From Sympetrum striolatum (taxonomy: Eukaryota; Arthropoda; Insecta; Odonata; Libellulidae): a stretch of DNA of 64,000 nucleotides. The DNA is taken from the NCBI GenBank assembly GCA_947579665.1, contig OX388349.1, positions 26,940,459 to 27,004,458 on the forward strand. Reading direction: 5' to 3'. Positions 61,881-64,000 of this stretch are shown piece after piece (position 1 is the stretch's first letter; the number at the start of each line of letters is the position of its first letter). The notes under the pieces were generated by a model. That model ran no database searches. It was given only the letters and a program-made list of their open reading frames with translations, and was not told where the DNA came from. Made by a program: the position numbers and the translations under genes.

Positions 61881-63346
61881 TTTAATCCGTCCGCAACTCT
61901 TATCAATGTTTGGTGATTAAAGAATGACCTTGCAAAACTACGACCGAGGTTAAAACAATGTATATTTTATTCTATATGAAAAATTTTTGAATTACAACCA
62001 GCTTCTTGTGTGTAATGACCATTACGTTTAAATAAATCAGCATTGGAATTTACAATACATACTTATTTAAACTCGTATGCAAATAAGCAAGTTTACATTA
62101 ATTGCATACAATAATTATTACGCCTACTAATGCCATTTACTATTTACATTATCTTTTGTTGAGGTAAACTCAATGAGGTACGCCTTTCAATGCTAGGGTT
62201 TAAGAATGGGTTGCAATATAGGGGGAAAATCATAATACTGGAGTTTCTAATTTTATTAGCTACTAAACACCGTATTTAAAGTCATCAGTCTTCAGTTTTA
62301 GTTAACTCGAAAATGATGAAAATGATGTAATATGTAATTTCAGAATTAACAAAAACATTATTATTAAATATCGTTTTTTTAAATGGTGGTAAATTTCCCG
62401 TCTCTAAACAAGAAGTTTCGATATTATATTCTGAAATCCAATAACGAATATCTAAAGATATCTCGGAAGCTTTCTAGAAACTCTTTCTGATGAATAATGA
62501 AAGATAATTCGGATATTGGAACGCACTGCTACGATATAGGATATCTAAAACATTTAGAATCCAGTTAAGTTTCGGAATAGATGACAGGTTATACTTCTCT
62601 TTTCAAACATAATTAACACAGCTTCATAGCACGTGAGAGCTACTTCATAGAATGTTTGACCCAATTAGGATGATTAATCCGACGGTTCTTTTACATCCAG
62701 ATAATGAAGCTGCTATTTTTATCACAGCAGAAACAAGTCAGTAGGAAATTGATAATTCGTCCTAAGCAAAGACAAACTGCACCCAGTTGTAAAGGGAATA
62801 ATCGCAAAGGGAATAATTGGGTTTGTGATGCGTAAATCTGAGATTTCTAGGTCATCTTCTCAATCGTCTTTCATTTTAAGCCCATTTGAGTGGCTTTACG
62901 ATCAGTAATATTTACAAAATAATATCTCACGGAGAGCGCATACTTACAGAGGTTAAGAGCAAAAGTGATCTTCTTTATATAGAATTAAACCCAAATACTA
63001 TTTGAATACTTAAGGCTATCAATCAAAGTTTTCTTTTCCCTTCTAGATATTCTCTTCTTGCTAAGATGTAAAGGTTTTTTTACCTGTTCTCTTGCTTGTC
63101 ATTTTTTTTATCTAGAGTGAGATCGTCTGACACATTCATAGTCTAATCATCTTCTGGGTCATGTGGTATTAGTTTAGGGATCGTAGGTTAGGCTGCCCTT
63201 CCTCTAGATTTTAGAGGATTTTTCGTTCTGTAGATGTTTCTAAACCTGAATATGTACCCTGAAAGCAGAATTTGCTCATGTGGCACAGATGTATATAGAC
63301 GGAATCATATTCGGTTCCTCTGCTGATTGTCATTCATTAAGAAATG
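61881..63346. other. AT-rich sequence without recognised features
   Basis: Nothing supported. Confidence 0.6.
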
Positions 63347-63348
63347 GT

Positions 63349-64000
63349 AAAAAATCTGATGTGGCCAACACATGACTTTCTCCGTATTTATTGAAAACAT
63401 AAGCCTATGCCAGTAATATATAAATAACTCCAAAACAATGAGTGTTACAGGAAAATGTTTCATACAAGTTTTGTAGTAAAAATTAAAAGTTATTAGTTAA
63501 TCTATAACTTTGGTACTTAATTGAACATACCTACATTGCATTCTGACAGAGATAAGTATGAAAAACTTCCTTTTCTGGGTAAACAAATACTTCCGGTTAA
63601 CCATTATTGAAGAATAACTCCTAAACAATCAGTGTTACGAAAAAATGTTTCCACAAAAGTTGTAGTTAAGTACATTATCAATAAGTTTTGTTTGTAATTG
63701 TGTATACCTACATTGCATTTTGACAGAGATATGTAGGAAAAACATCCTTTTCTGGGTAAACAACAACTTCCGGTTAACCATTATTGGGGAATAACTCCTA
63801 AACAATCAGTGTTACGAAAAACATTTTTTTTACAAAATTTGTAGTAAAATACATTATCTACAACTTTTATGTGTAAATGTATATACCTAAATTGCATTCT
63901 GACAGAGATATGTAGGAAAAACATCCTTTTCTGGGTAAACAACAACTTCCGGTTAACAATTATTCAAGAATAACTCCTAAACAATAAGTGTTACGAAAAA
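63349..64000 (+). mobile_element. ACTTCCGGT element, 178-bp-repeat subtype, cut by window end
   Basis: The head AAAAATCTGATGTGGCC is followed by tandem units starting at 63423, 63613, 63790 and 63969 (190, 177, 179 bp), each with CTTCCGGTTAAC. It continues past the window. Confidence 0.75.

Overview
This is an AT-rich, gene-poor stretch of a eukaryotic nuclear genome. It has no long uninterrupted ORFs, no bacterial-style operons, many microsatellites, and transposons nested inside one another. The mix of a jockey/CR1-like LINE, a piggyBac-like element, a Transib-like element, Penelope-like remnants and tRNA-headed SINEs fits an arthropod best. The sequence alone does not settle which arthropod. 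No complete host protein-coding gene can be supported. The best host-gene evidence is a CCAAT-type promoter candidate followed by three small, well-bounded, apparently non-coding exons (about 32.3-39.6 kb), which could be 5' UTR exons or a lncRNA.

Layout. 1-4.3 kb is one 'T-arm array' element (a repeat built of 150-180 bp modules, each with a tRNA T-arm/B-box-like GGTTCGA motif), split by two insertions of a second family rich in ACTTCCGGT motifs and (CA)n. 4.3-6.7 kb is mostly featureless. 6.7-8.0 kb is a broken minus-strand LINE. 9.5-12.9 kb holds three T-arm array elements in alternating orientation, joined at a perfect AT palindrome. 13-19 kb has a Penelope-like GIY-YIG fragment (14.7-15.1 kb) and a tRNA-headed SINE (17.2-17.5 kb). 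19.3-21.0 kb is a head-to-tail pair of ACTTCCGGT elements. 23.2-23.7 kb is an old LINE copy, and 25.6-26.2 kb a truncated T-arm array element. 26.2-36.4 kb is largely unique sequence with a motif-dense island at 29.3-29.5 kb and the candidate promoter and first exons at 32.3-33.4 kb. 36.48-39.25 kb is a complete-ended piggyBac-like element (TTAA duplication, 19-bp perfect terminal repeats) containing a 321-bp Penelope-like insertion; it lies in the second putative intron. 41.6-42.5 kb is another old LINE.

45.7 kb carries a second SINE. 46.27-47.78 kb is a Transib-like foldback element (CACAGTG ends, 5-bp CGTCG duplication, about 150-bp inverted repeats) with a young truncated LINE in one arm. 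48.5-49.7 kb is the best single T-arm array element. 50-54.8 kb and 55.7-63.3 kb are mainly featureless apart from small repeat relics and a few GC-richer islands. 54.9-55.7 kb and 63.35-64 kb are ACTTCCGGT elements of a subtype with about 178-bp tandem units.

The most unusual feature is the T-arm array family: up to six B-box-like motifs per element, at spacings reproduced almost exactly between copies. Target-site duplications and interrupted copies also give a relative insertion order: T-arm arrays before ACTTCCGGT elements, the Transib-like element before the LINE, and the piggyBac-like element before the Penelope-like insert.
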